A program made the position numbers and the translations under genes. Under the pieces are notes generated by a model, which ran no database searches, was not told where the DNA came from, and saw only the letters and a program-made list of their open reading frames with translations. Below, piece after piece: positions 33,862 to 42,101 of a DNA stretch of 64,000 bases. The stretch covers positions 620,001-684,000 of the forward strand of contig NZ_LT629702.1 of NCBI RefSeq assembly GCF_900103345.1, read 5' to 3'. Position 1 is the first letter of the stretch. Each line of letters starts with the position of its first letter. This DNA is from Pseudomonas azotoformans (lineage in GTDB: Bacteria; Pseudomonadota; Gammaproteobacteria; Pseudomonadales; Pseudomonadaceae).

Positions 33862-34890
33862 TTAAGCTTCAGGAACGCCTTTTTCCCAGGCCGACCAGTT
33901 CTTGAGAATTGCCTGTACCAACGGTTTGCCCGTGCGGTACAGGTTCTCCAGCGCCGGGACAAAACCGCCCTGGTCCGCGTACTTCAACAGGTTATCCACT
34001 TCGCTGTAGCCCGGGTACGGCCGGTCGAAATCCGAACCGGCGCGCACCACCGCCAGGCGCTGGATGTCCACCAAGCCTTCGCGACTGGCGCGCAGCAGCG
34101 CCTCATAGGTGGAGTTGTCTTCCTGCTGGGTGGTGCAGTATTCGCCTTTGTTGTCGGTCAGCAGCTTGGTCCACACCTCGGCGCGCTCGCTCAAGCGTGT
34201 GCCGGAGAACCAGGTGTTGCCCGCCAAGGTGTCGCAGCGGGTGACTTGCGGCGGCTGGTTGGCCGGCGCGGCGGGGTAGTGTTTGCGCCAGGCACTGGAC
34301 TCCTTGCTTTCCGCCAGCTCGACTTTCTGCGACAGGGCAAACGCCTTGGCCTGCAACTTGGGGTTCAGCTCAAACACTTCGGTCTTGTAGTCAAGTGGTG
34401 GCTTTTCGTTGGGGCCTTTGGTGTTGATGCCGATATAGCCGGTCGGCCAATCCTGCGGCGCGTCCCGCGAATCCAGCTCCCACTGGGTGCCGAATTCCAC
34501 CAGGTAATGCGCCCACGCGGCGGTGCCGATCGTGCCGTGCTTGGGGCTGATGCCGGCAATCCCGGCGATCAGGAAGTAGCTCTGGCGCAGGTCGAACTTG
34601 GGCGACAGCGCCAAGGCCAGGGTGGAGGCCGCGGCGTTGGTCTGGCCCATGCCGGTGACCAGCAGGCACACATCCTGGGTATTGCAGCGGATCACCGGAT
34701 ACTCGGCAGACAAGCCCGGTACGCGCACTTCCTGCTTGAGTTCCAGGCGGTCGATCCAGGTTTGCGCCTCGGGGGCGAACATGGTGATCAGCATCACCTT
34801 GGGCTTGATCGGTGCAGATGCATCGGCCAGCACCAGCTGGGGCAGAACGGCCAGGCCAACAGCCATTGAGAGACGGGTAAACGCGTTCAT
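33862..34890 (-). CDS. Periplasmic purine nucleoside permease (NUP family)
   Basis: The protein has 342 residues with a signal peptide (LSMAVGLAVLPQLVLADA). The NUP family signatures are KVMLITMFAPEAQTWIDRL, VTGMGQTNAAASTLALAL and IAGIAGISPKHGTIG, with a nucleoside-phosphorylase-like fold. Together with the upstream Tsx-like channel it should capture nucleosides after they cross the outer membrane. The two genes are 14 bp apart and are co-transcribed leftward. Confidence 0.92.
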   Translation of the reverse strand: MNAFTRLSMAVGLAVLPQLVLADASAPIKPKVMLITMFAPEAQTWIDRLELKQEVRVPGLSAEYPVIRCNTQDVCLLVTGMGQTNAAASTLALALSPKFDLRQSYFLIAGIAGISPKHGTIGTAAWAHYLVEFGTQWELDSRDAPQDWPTGYIGINTKGPNEKPPLDYKTEVFELNPKLQAKAFALSQKVELAESKESSAWRKHYPAAPANQPPQVTRCDTLAGNTWFSGTRLSERAEVWTKLLTDNKGEYCTTQQEDNSTYEALLRASREGLVDIQRLAVVRAGSDFDRPYPGYSEVDNLLKYADQGGFVPALENLYRTGKPLVQAILKNWSAWEKGVPEA

Positions 34891-34904
34891 CTAAAGCTCC
34901 TTGA

Positions 34905-35852
34905 TCAGAATTGATAGCCCACGCCGGCGTAGTAACCCCAGCCGTCCGAGCGCGCGCGGAAATTGCCTTCGCCGAAATTCAACTCGCTGCCGTCTTCCCA
35001 GTTGCCGCCGTTATGAAAGTAACGGCCGACCAGGGTGAAACGCAGGTGGGTAAACGAATACAGCAGCACGTTGGTGGCCACCAGGGAATTGGCCGTGCGT
35101 GCCGGGTTGTCCTTGTGCAGGTCCGAGCCAAAATCGTAGTTGGTAAAACCGATGTAGGTCAGCGAGGCGCCGTTATCGAATTTGCCGATGGGCACGATGT
35201 ACTTCATTTGCGCACGGTAGCCGTCCCAGGAATATTCGTTGCTGGCGCCATAGTTTTCCCACTGGTAACGCCCGTAGAAGTTGGCCGACAGGTTGACCCG
35301 CGAGTAGGTGTCGATATCGGTGCCCAGGCCGCTGTACAGCGTATTGGCGCGGTTGGCCTTGTTGCTGCCGTGGTCGTAGATCCAGTCGAAGGCCACGTAC
35401 CATTCCTTGAACGGCCCGATGGCCAGGCTGCGGCCCGCCAGGTAGTCGATGGAAATTCGCGGCTCATGCTCCATGAACACCGGCGAGCCATGGTCCCACA
35501 CGCCCTTGTCATTACTGTTACCGATGGTGAGGATCTTCGGCACGTCGATATAGCCGTACAGCTCGAAAGGCCCGTTGCGGCCGAAGTACTCGTACTCCAG
35601 GTACACGTCATCCTGCGGCTTGGGGCCGAAGCTGATGTCTTTGCTGCCGATCAACGTCAGGTCCTGGTTGAACCAGTCCGACAGGTACACGCCTTTTTTT
35701 GTCGGGCTGGCTTCAGGGCTGAGGGTTTCGCCCTGTGCTGAGTCATCGACGGGTTTTTCCTGCGCCAAAAGGGGCGCGCTGGGTAGTCCTGTAACGGCAG
35801 CCAGTAGCAAGGAAACACCAAAGGAGGTAGGACGCCTTGAGGTGAAGTGCAT
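34905..35852 (-). CDS. Tsx-like nucleoside-specific outer-membrane channel
   Basis: The protein has 315 residues with a signal peptide (SLLLAAVTGLPSAPLLAQE). The mature part is a beta barrel of the OmpK/Tsx family: DWFNQDLTLIGSKDISFGPK, VYLEYEYFGRNGPFELYGYI and a C-terminal GYYAGVGYQF ending in Phe. Tsx channels admit nucleosides, and the next gene is the periplasmic nucleoside permease. A PurR/LacI-type palindrome lies 75 bp upstream of its start. Confidence 0.9.
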   Translation of the reverse strand: MHFTSRRPTSFGVSLLLAAVTGLPSAPLLAQEKPVDDSAQGETLSPEASPTKKGVYLSDWFNQDLTLIGSKDISFGPKPQDDVYLEYEYFGRNGPFELYGYIDVPKILTIGNSNDKGVWDHGSPVFMEHEPRISIDYLAGRSLAIGPFKEWYVAFDWIYDHGSNKANRANTLYSGLGTDIDTYSRVNLSANFYGRYQWENYGASNEYSWDGYRAQMKYIVPIGKFDNGASLTYIGFTNYDFGSDLHKDNPARTANSLVATNVLLYSFTHLRFTLVGRYFHNGGNWEDGSELNFGEGNFRARSDGWGYYAGVGYQF

Positions 35853-35902
35853 TGAAAATCCCTATTCGTACGCGGTTTGAACCCGATTCTTCGGGTGGAG
35901 GT

Positions 35903-35921
35903 GAACTTGGTTGCCAAGTTC
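35903..35921. promoter_or_regulatory. 8-3-8 inverted repeat in the tsx leader
   Basis: GAACTTGG (35903-35910) and CCAAGTTC (35914-35921) are perfect inverted arms around TTG. The site sits between the PurR-like palindrome and the tsx start, so it could be an operator or a small leader hairpin. Confidence 0.4.
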
Positions 35922-35926
35922 GTACC

Positions 35927-35938
35927 GCAAACGTTTGC
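35927..35938. promoter_or_regulatory. PurR/LacI-type operator upstream of the nucleoside uptake genes
   Basis: GCAAACGTTTGC is a perfect 12-bp palindrome with the central CG expected of LacI/PurR-family operators, flanked as CCGCAAACGTTTGCAC. It matches the core of the E. coli PurR site. No LacI-family gene is in the window, so the regulator would act from elsewhere. Confidence 0.6.
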
Positions 35939-36024
35939 ACAGGCTGTACCAACTTTGCTCAATCGATTGATCAGCTTGGAAAAAAACTGGATTAGTCGAC
36001 CTTTTGGTCAGAATTGACTGGGTG

Positions 36025-36945
36025 TCATTTTTCAAGGCGTTGGAACAGGTGCATCGCGGTTTCCCGCCGATATTCACTCGGCGTCTGATTCATCTCGATG
36101 CGAAAGTGCCGGTTGAAATTCGACAGGTTGGCGTAGCCCACTTCAAAGCAGATGTCCGCCACCGACATATCGCTTTGCAGCAACAGCCGGCAGGCGCGTT
36201 GTACCCGGAACTTGCGCATCAGCTCGATAAAGCCGTGGCCGGTGTTGCGCTTGAAGAAGCGCGAAAAGCCCGGTTCGCTCATCTCCAACTGTTGTGCGAT
36301 CACCGACAGGCGCACATCGCCGGTCAGCTCGCGCATCAAATAGTCGAATGCCTTGTTGATGCGTTCGGCGCTGCGCGCATCCAGGGTCGGCGCGTAGCAG
36401 GGGCTGGCCAGGGCCTTGGCCTGCTGGGGCGGGGCGTTTTTCAGGGTGTCGAGCAGTTGCAGGAACAGGATCAAGCGTTGCAGACCCTGGGCGTTGCCGA
36501 TGGCTTCCATCCAATGCGCGGCCTGCAGCGCCGTGTCGCCGGTGAACTCCAGGCCACGGCGTGCCTGTTCGAACAACGGCTGCAGGTCGCCGAGCTCCGG
36601 CAGGGTGTTGCGCAAGGCGAGGAGGGCGGCGCCGTCGAATTGCAGCACCACGTCGCGGCCGGTGAGGTATTCGCCAGGGGCCAGTTCGCCGATCCAGTCG
36701 TGGGGCAGGTCCGGGCCGATCAGTGCAACGTGCCCCGCGCTGAATGCACCGATGTAGTCGCCCGCTACGAGTTTGCCGCTGCCTTGGCGGATCAAGTGGA
36801 TTTCGAATTCAGGGTGGTGGTTCCAACGCGCCAGGTCGTAGGGGTAGTCATGTTCGAACCAGCGGAAGCAGTGGTCCGGCTCGGGCAGGATCACTTCCAG
36901 TTCGGCGGGGCGGTGCTCGAACAGCGTGGCACGGCTGATGGGCAT
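36025..36945 (-). CDS. mtlR: MtlR-like AraC-family regulator of polyol use
   Basis: The protein has 306 residues. The N-terminal sensor reads EVILPEPDHCFRWFEHDYPY and NHHPEFEIHLIRQGSGKLVA, as in P. fluorescens MtlR proteins. The AraC HTH pair is at the C-terminus (about 200-300), with QLEMSEPGFSRFFKRNTG and VADICFEVGYANLSNFNRHF. It is divergent from a polyol-binding-protein gene. MtlR activates mannitol, sorbitol and arabitol uptake and dehydrogenase genes. The symbol is by family likeness; another MtlR could exist elsewhere in the genome. Confidence 0.87.
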   Translation of the reverse strand: MPISRATLFEHRPAELEVILPEPDHCFRWFEHDYPYDLARWNHHPEFEIHLIRQGSGKLVAGDYIGAFSAGHVALIGPDLPHDWIGELAPGEYLTGRDVVLQFDGAALLALRNTLPELGDLQPLFEQARRGLEFTGDTALQAAHWMEAIGNAQGLQRLILFLQLLDTLKNAPPQQAKALASPCYAPTLDARSAERINKAFDYLMRELTGDVRLSVIAQQLEMSEPGFSRFFKRNTGHGFIELMRKFRVQRACRLLLQSDMSVADICFEVGYANLSNFNRHFRIEMNQTPSEYRRETAMHLFQRLEK

Positions 36946-37031
36946 GAGCGGGCTTCTTGGGGTTCTTGTAATCGCTTCAAAATACGCGCCTCGGGCGTTC
37001 AGGCGCTACCCCCGCTTGCGTCCGGCGCTGA

Positions 37032-37067
37032 TACTTTTTTAACTCGCGCGCCCAGGTTAAAAAAGTA
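37032..37067. promoter_or_regulatory. Inverted repeat between mtlR-like and polyol operon, likely regulator site
   Basis: TACTTTTTTAA (37032-37042) and TTAAAAAAGTA (37057-37067) are perfect 11-bp inverted arms around 14 bp of GC-rich DNA. They lie centrally in the divergent intergenic region. Confidence 0.5.
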
Positions 37068-37127
37068 CCAGTCGAGCATCCGTCACGGGTTTGTGAGGGC
37101 CTGGCCAAGCTGCTGTAATCGGCGCTC

Positions 37128-37141
37128 AACAACAAAAACAA
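37128..37141 (+). promoter_or_regulatory. Candidate Hfq/Crc (CA) motif at the polyol-binding-protein start
   Basis: AACAACAAAAACAA fits the AAnAAnAA pattern of Pseudomonas catabolite-repression sites and lies directly before the GGTGGA ribosome-binding site of the gene at 37157. Carbon catabolite repression of polyol uptake would fit. Confidence 0.5.
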
Positions 37142-37156
37142 CCGGTGGAAACCGCC

Positions 37157-38467
37157 ATGTTCAAGCTCCCGCAAGTGTTGTTCCTGCTGTCCGGCCTGGT
37201 GCTGGCCATGCCCAGCCACGCCGCCGACACCGTCACCATCGCCACGGTCAACAACAGCGACATGATCCGCATGCAGCGCCTGTCCAAGGTGTTCGAAGCC
37301 CAGCACCCGGACATCAAGCTCAACTGGGTGGTGCTGGAAGAAAACGTGCTGCGCCAGCGCCTCACCACCGACATCGCCACCCAGGGCGGGCAATTCGATG
37401 TGCTGACCATCGGCACCTACGAAACCCCGCTCTGGGGCGCCAAGCACTGGCTGGAACCCTTGACCCAACTGCCGGCCGATTATGACGCCGACGATATCTT
37501 CCCCTCGGTACGCCAGGGCCTGTCGGTCAACGACACCCTCTATGCCTTGCCGTTCTACGGCGAAAGTACCGTGACCTACTACCGTACCGACCTGTTCCAG
37601 CAGGCGGGCCTGAGCATGCCGGCGCACCCCACCTGGACCCAGCTCGGCGAGTTCGCGTCCAAGCTCACCGCCAAGGACAAGGGCCAATACGGCATGTGCC
37701 TGCGCGGCAAGGCCGGCTGGGGCGAGAACATCGCCTTGCTCAGCACCATGGCCAATGCCTTTGGTGCGCGTTGGTTCGACGAGCAGTGGAAGCCCGAGCT
37801 GACCAGCCCCGAGTGGACTGCCGCCGCCAACTTCTACGTGAACACCCTTAAGCAATACGGCCCGCCGGGCGTATCCAGCAACGGCTTCAACGAAACCCTA
37901 GCACTGTTCAACAGCGGCAAATGTGCGATCTGGGTCGATGCCAGCGTGGCTGGCTCCTTCACCACCGATAAAAGCCAGAGCAAAGTAGCCGACAGCGTAG
38001 GTTTCGCCGCCGCGCCCACCGAGGTCACCGATAAAGGCTCGTCATGGCTCTACGCCTGGTCCCTGGCGATCCCGGCCACCTCCAAGCACAAGGACGCCGC
38101 CAAGGCCTTTATCAGTTGGGCGACGTCCAAGGACTACATCCAGTTGGTTGCCGATAAAGAAGGCATTACCAACGTGCCGCCAGGCACCCGCCAGTCCACC
38201 TATAACGAGGCGTATCTGAAGGCAGCACCGTTTGCCCAGGTGACCCTGGAGATGATGAAACACGCCGACCCCGCGCACCCATCGGCCAAGCCGGTGCCGT
38301 ACGTGGGCATCCAGTACGTGACCATCCCCGAGTTCCAGGCCATCGGCACCTCGGTCGGCAAGCTGTTCTCGGCGGCGCTGACGGGCGGCATGTCGGTTGA
38401 CCAGGCCTTGCTGCAAGCGCAGTCCACCACCGAGCGCGAGATGAAACGCGCCGGCTATCCGAAGTAA
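37157..38467 (+). CDS. mtlE: Sorbitol/mannitol-type ABC transporter substrate-binding protein
   Basis: The protein has 436 residues with a signal peptide (LPQVLFLLSGLVLAMPSHA). It is a family 1 sugar-binding protein: VTIATVNNSDMIRMQRLSKV, GGQFDVLTIGTYETPLWGAK and LYALPFYGESTVTYYRTDLF. This is the SmoE/MtlE type that binds sorbitol or mannitol. ATG 37157 gives the clean signal peptide. No permease or ATPase gene follows; the next gene, 18 bp away, is a polyol dehydrogenase. It may use a transporter encoded elsewhere. Confidence 0.87.
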   Translation: MFKLPQVLFLLSGLVLAMPSHAADTVTIATVNNSDMIRMQRLSKVFEAQHPDIKLNWVVLEENVLRQRLTTDIATQGGQFDVLTIGTYETPLWGAKHWLEPLTQLPADYDADDIFPSVRQGLSVNDTLYALPFYGESTVTYYRTDLFQQAGLSMPAHPTWTQLGEFASKLTAKDKGQYGMCLRGKAGWGENIALLSTMANAFGARWFDEQWKPELTSPEWTAAANFYVNTLKQYGPPGVSSNGFNETLALFNSGKCAIWVDASVAGSFTTDKSQSKVADSVGFAAAPTEVTDKGSSWLYAWSLAIPATSKHKDAAKAFISWATSKDYIQLVADKEGITNVPPGTRQSTYNEAYLKAAPFAQVTLEMMKHADPAHPSAKPVPYVGIQYVTIPEFQAIGTSVGKLFSAALTGGMSVDQALLQAQSTTEREMKRAGYPK

Positions 38468-38485
38468 CTTTGACGGGACCTACCC

Positions 38486-39259
38486 ATGAAACGACTGGAA
38501 GGTAAAAGCGCGCTGATCACCGGATCGGCGCGCGGTATCGGCCGCGCCTTCGCCCAGGCCTACATCGAAGAGGGCGCTACCGTGGCCATCGCCGATATCA
38601 ACCTGCAACGGGCCCAGGCCACGGCCGCCGAACTGGGCCCGCAGGCCTATGCCGTGGCCATGGACGTCACTGACCAGGCCTCCATCGACAGCGCGATTGC
38701 CGTTGTGGTGGCCCAGGTTGGCAAGCTGGACATCCTGGTCAACAACGCTGCGCTGTTCGACTTGGCGCCCATCGTCGACATCACCCGCGACAGCTACGAG
38801 CGGCTGTTCTCGATCAACGTCGCCGGCACGCTGTTCACCCTGCAGGCTGCGGCGCGGCAGATGATCAGCCAGGGCCATGGCGGCAAGATCATCAACATGG
38901 CCAGCCAGGCCGGGCGGCGCGGCGAGCCGCTGGTGGCAATCTACTGCGCGACCAAGGCGGCGGTGATCAGCCTGACGCAATCGGCGGGGTTAAACCTGAT
39001 CAGGCAGGGTATCAACGTCAATGCCATTGCTCCCGGGGTCGTGGACGGGGAACATTGGGATGGCGTGGATGCGTTGTTTGCCAAGCATGAAGGATTGGCG
39101 CCTGGCGAGAAAAAGAAGCGGGTAGGGGCCGAGGTGCCGTTCGGGCGGATGGGTACGGCACAGGACTTGACCGGGATGGCGGTCTTCCTGGCGTCAAAGG
39201 AGGCCGACTACGTGGTGGCGCAGACCTACAACGTCGATGGTGGCAACTGGCTGAACTGA
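38486..39259 (+). CDS. SDR-family sorbitol (L-iditol) 2-dehydrogenase
   Basis: The protein has 257 residues. The SDR signatures are LITGSARGIGRAFAQAYIEE (NAD-binding), LVNNAALFDLAP, and the catalytic Ser in MASQAGRR with Tyr-x-x-x-Lys in IYCATKAAVISL. The C-terminal insert HEGLAPGEKKKRVGAEVPFG is typical of sorbitol dehydrogenases of the SmoS/PolS group. It would oxidise D-sorbitol to D-fructose with NAD. It is co-transcribed with the binding protein. Confidence 0.9.
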   Translation: MKRLEGKSALITGSARGIGRAFAQAYIEEGATVAIADINLQRAQATAAELGPQAYAVAMDVTDQASIDSAIAVVVAQVGKLDILVNNAALFDLAPIVDITRDSYERLFSINVAGTLFTLQAAARQMISQGHGGKIINMASQAGRRGEPLVAIYCATKAAVISLTQSAGLNLIRQGINVNAIAPGVVDGEHWDGVDALFAKHEGLAPGEKKKRVGAEVPFGRMGTAQDLTGMAVFLASKEADYVVAQTYNVDGGNWLN

Positions 39260-39273
39260 CCTCGTTGCATTCC

Positions 39274-39375
39274 CTGTAGGAGCGAGCTTGCTCGCGAAAA
39301 ACGCATAGACGGCGCGCCCATCCAGAATGCACGCGTTATCGTTGACGATCTTCGCGAGCAAGCTCGCTCCTACAG
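39274..39375. repeat. REPIN (two inverted REP sequences)
   Basis: CTGTAGGAGCGAGCTTGCTC at 39274 onward is answered by GAGCAAGCTCGCTCCTACAG ending at 39375. The spacer is about 60 bp. The flavour (GTAGGAGCGAGC) differs from the other copies in the window. Confidence 0.92.
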
Positions 39376-39384
39376 TGGATAGGG

Positions 39385-40077
39385 TCAGTCCGCAAAACTG
39401 CGGTCGAAGAAGTAAATCTCGCCGGGCTTCAGGTTCTCCACCGTCGCCTGGGGCCTGCCGCCTTCACCTTGTTTCTTGCGCCCGGTCTCACGCAGAAAAC
39501 CCGCTTCAGTCAGCTTCAGCAACCGCTGGCGAATACTGGTCTTCAACACCGGCCGCGCCAGCACCAGGGAAAAAATCGTGGTCGCTTCCGGCGCGCTGAA
39601 TTCATTGCCCAGGAACATCAGCGGCAAGCTGCTGTACAACGATTTGGAAAACAGACGTTCCTGCACCGCTGCCACGATGCTGTTGTGATCGAACGGCAAC
39701 TTGATGCCGCCACTGGCCACCGCCGTCAGCGAAAACCAGCCCTGATGCTCACCCAGCGTCACGTCCTCGTTCACGATCGCCAGGTAATAGGTGGACGACG
39801 ACCAGCAGCGCGGATCGCGAAACGCATCCCCCACCGTCCCCACCTGTTCGCTCCAGGCCAGGTCCAGCCCGACCTTGTCACTCGCTCGCAAGCGCTCCAC
39901 CGCATCCTCGAGGCTCAGATCTTGCACGCCGCCATTCACCACCACGCCCGGCAACGCCCAGTGCCCGGCGAAGGGCTCGGCGTCGCGTTGGTTCAGCAGC
40001 AGTTTCAGTTCACTTGTGGTGCGGCAGTAAAACAGCACGCACAGATCGACGGTATGGAGGTAGGCGCTACGGGGCAT
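39385..40077 (-). CDS. nrtR: NrtR, Nudix-related regulator of NAD metabolism
   Basis: The protein has 230 residues from ATG 40077. The N-terminal Nudix-like domain (about 1-150) reads LKLLLNQRDAEPFAGHWALP followed by a degenerate Nudix box (SLEDAVERLRASDKVGLD) without the catalytic glutamates, as in NrtR repressors. A winged HTH follows (about 160-225, with RQRLLKLTEAGFLRETGRKK). NrtR senses ADP-ribose or related NAD metabolites. It is divergent from pncA-pncB-nadE, its expected target operon. Confidence 0.93.
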   Translation of the reverse strand: MPRSAYLHTVDLCVLFYCRTTSELKLLLNQRDAEPFAGHWALPGVVVNGGVQDLSLEDAVERLRASDKVGLDLAWSEQVGTVGDAFRDPRCWSSSTYYLAIVNEDVTLGEHQGWFSLTAVASGGIKLPFDHNSIVAAVQERLFSKSLYSSLPLMFLGNEFSAPEATTIFSLVLARPVLKTSIRQRLLKLTEAGFLRETGRKKQGEGGRPQATVENLKPGEIYFFDRSFAD

Positions 40078-40126
40078 GTTATGTCCTTCTAAACAGCAGT
40101 GCGGCACAGTCTAACGGATCGAACAG

Positions 40127-40142
40127 ATATGTCATGTACTGA
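40127..40142 (-). promoter_or_regulatory. Candidate NrtR operator, copy nearer nrtR
   Basis: On the minus strand this reads AGTACATGACATAT, matching the first ten bases of the other candidate (AGTACATGAC). It lies 50 bp from the nrtR start, in opposite orientation to the second site. Confidence 0.5.
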
Positions 40143-40178
40143 CTCCAGGATAGATAAGCAAATGTTTCTTGCAATGAA

Positions 40179-40195
40179 AGTACATGACGTGTACT
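40179..40195 (+). promoter_or_regulatory. Candidate NrtR operator, copy nearer pncA
   Basis: AGTACA-TGACG-TGTACT is a perfect 6-bp inverted repeat with a 5-bp spacer, 28 bp before the pncA start. Its left ten bases recur inverted at 40131-40140. Confidence 0.6.
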
Positions 40196-40223
40196 TTTGT
40201 TTCCAGGCCACAGGAGAACCACC

Positions 40224-40871
40224 ATGACCCTCGCGACAACTGCCATTGCCTCATTCGACGTCGACGCCCAGAAAAGCTTCACGCCGCTGTGCCCCAACGA
40301 GTTGCCGGTGGCCGGCGGTGACCGGATCGGCGCCGAACTCAACTACATGGCCAGCCTCGCCGGCCATCGTGTCGGCAGCAAGGATGCCCACACCCCGCAC
40401 GCTCCGTGGGTGGTGTCGCAGCACAGCGAGATGTTGCAACCCACCGGCCTGGTACACGCCGATGTGACCTGGGTGAGCCACTGTGTGCCGGGCACCGAAG
40501 GCTTCAACCTGCTGGACGAGTTGCCCACGCCCTATGACTACGACTACTTCATCTGGAAAGGCGTCGAACCCGACCTGCATCCCTACGGCGCCTGCTACCA
40601 CGACCTGCACGACAAGCTGTCCACCGGCGTCATCGAGTACTTGAAAGCCCGAGGTGTGGTTCGCGTGATCGTCGGCGGCCTGGCCCTGGATTACTGCGTC
40701 AAGACCACCGCGTTGCAGTTGCTCAAGGCCGGCCTGCAAGTGGTGCTGCACTTGCCGGCGTGCCGAGGCATCAGCGAGGAGGGCGGTGTACAGGCGGTCA
40801 ATCAGTTGCTCAAGGCCGGTGCTGCGATCAGCCGTACCCGCGAAGAACTGGCCGCGATGGCCACGCGTTAA
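40224..40871 (+). CDS. pncA: Nicotinamidase
   Basis: The protein has 215 residues. The isochorismatase-fold triad is visible: Asp in IASFDVDAQKSF, Lys in FIWKGVEPDLHPYG and the nucleophile Cys in GGLALDYCVKTT. Metal ligands are present in SKDAHTPHAPW. It deamidates nicotinamide to nicotinate, the first step of NAD salvage. AGGAG precedes the start. It leads the operon with pncB and nadE under NrtR. Confidence 0.93.
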   Translation: MTLATTAIASFDVDAQKSFTPLCPNELPVAGGDRIGAELNYMASLAGHRVGSKDAHTPHAPWVVSQHSEMLQPTGLVHADVTWVSHCVPGTEGFNLLDELPTPYDYDYFIWKGVEPDLHPYGACYHDLHDKLSTGVIEYLKARGVVRVIVGGLALDYCVKTTALQLLKAGLQVVLHLPACRGISEEGGVQAVNQLLKAGAAISRTREELAAMATR

Positions 40872-40882
40872 GGAGAAACACC

Positions 40883-42100
40883 ATGGAAAGTGCCTACGAC
40901 TACGAATCCCCGGTGATCCAGGGGTTGCTCGACACCGACTACTACACCTTCACCATGATGCAGGCGGTGTTGCACCAGTACCCCAACGTCGATGTGGAGT
41001 ACAACTTCATCGTCCGCTCCAGGGAAAAGCTCGGCCACCTGATTCCTGAAATCCGTGCTGAACTGGAGAAACTCGCCAGCCTGCGGATGCGCGAAGGCGA
41101 GCTGCGCTTCCTGTTCAACCCACGTTTTCGTGAATACCTCACCCCGGATTACGAGCGCTTCCTCGGCTTGTTTCGATTCAACCTGCGCTACATCCACGTC
41201 AGTGAAGTCGACGGCCAACTCAATATCCGCGTGGTCGGTCCGATGCTGCACTGCATCATGTTCGAGCAACCGGTGCTGGCGTTGGTCAGCGAGCTGCGCA
41301 ACCGCGACAAATACCCCGACGTGACCCTCGAAGACGTCACCCGCAAGCTCTACCAGAAGTTCGACTGGCTGGAGAAAAACCTCAGCCGCGATGAACTGGC
41401 TGACCTGCGTGTGTCGGACTTCTCCACCCGTCGGCGCCTGTCGTTCAAGACCCAGCGCGAAGTGGTCGACATCATGCGCCGCGACTTCCCCGGCCAGTTC
41501 GTCGGCACCAGCAACGCGCACCTGGCCTACGAATTCGACCTGCCGCTGATCGGCACCATGGCCCACCAATGGCTGATGGTGCACCAGCAACTGGGGCGCC
41601 TGCGCGAGAGCCAGAACGCCGCCCTGGAAAACTGGGTGCGCGAGTACCGTGGTCGCCTGGGGATCGCCCTGACCGACTGCATCAGCACCGACTTTTTCCT
41701 CAAGGACTTCGACCTGTACTTCGCCAAGCTCTACGACGGCCTGCGCCAGGACTCCGGCGATCCCATCGCCTGGGCCGACAAGGTGCTGGCCCGTTACAAG
41801 CAGCTGGGCATCGACCCGATGACCAAGGACCTGATGTTCTCCGACGGCCTGAACTTCGAAAAATGCCTGCCGATCCTGCGTCACGTGCGCGGCAAGGCCA
41901 AGTTCGGTTTCGGCATGGGCACCAGCCTGGCCTGCGATGTGGACGGCGTGGAGCCGCTGAGCATCGTGATGAAACTGGTGCGGGTGCACGGCGAGCCAGT
42001 GGTGAAATTCTCCGATGACCCGATCAAGAACGTCTGCGAAGACGCTTCGTTTTTGCAGTACGCAGCACAAGTGTTCAACGTTGGCAGTGTGGAGGTGTGA
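40883..42100 (+). CDS. pncB: Nicotinate phosphoribosyltransferase
   Basis: The protein has 405 residues; ATG 40883 has AAGGAG upstream. LDTDYYTFTMMQAVLHQYP at the N-terminus, FVGTSNAHLAYEFDLPLIGT and a phosphoribosyl-binding DSGDPIAWADKVLARY identify it. The enzyme joins nicotinate and PRPP to give nicotinate mononucleotide. It starts 11 bp after pncA. Confidence 0.95.
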   Translation: MESAYDYESPVIQGLLDTDYYTFTMMQAVLHQYPNVDVEYNFIVRSREKLGHLIPEIRAELEKLASLRMREGELRFLFNPRFREYLTPDYERFLGLFRFNLRYIHVSEVDGQLNIRVVGPMLHCIMFEQPVLALVSELRNRDKYPDVTLEDVTRKLYQKFDWLEKNLSRDELADLRVSDFSTRRRLSFKTQREVVDIMRRDFPGQFVGTSNAHLAYEFDLPLIGTMAHQWLMVHQQLGRLRESQNAALENWVREYRGRLGIALTDCISTDFFLKDFDLYFAKLYDGLRQDSGDPIAWADKVLARYKQLGIDPMTKDLMFSDGLNFEKCLPILRHVRGKAKFGFGMGTSLACDVDGVEPLSIVMKLVRVHGEPVVKFSDDPIKNVCEDASFLQYAAQVFNVGSVEV

Positions 42101-42101
42101 C

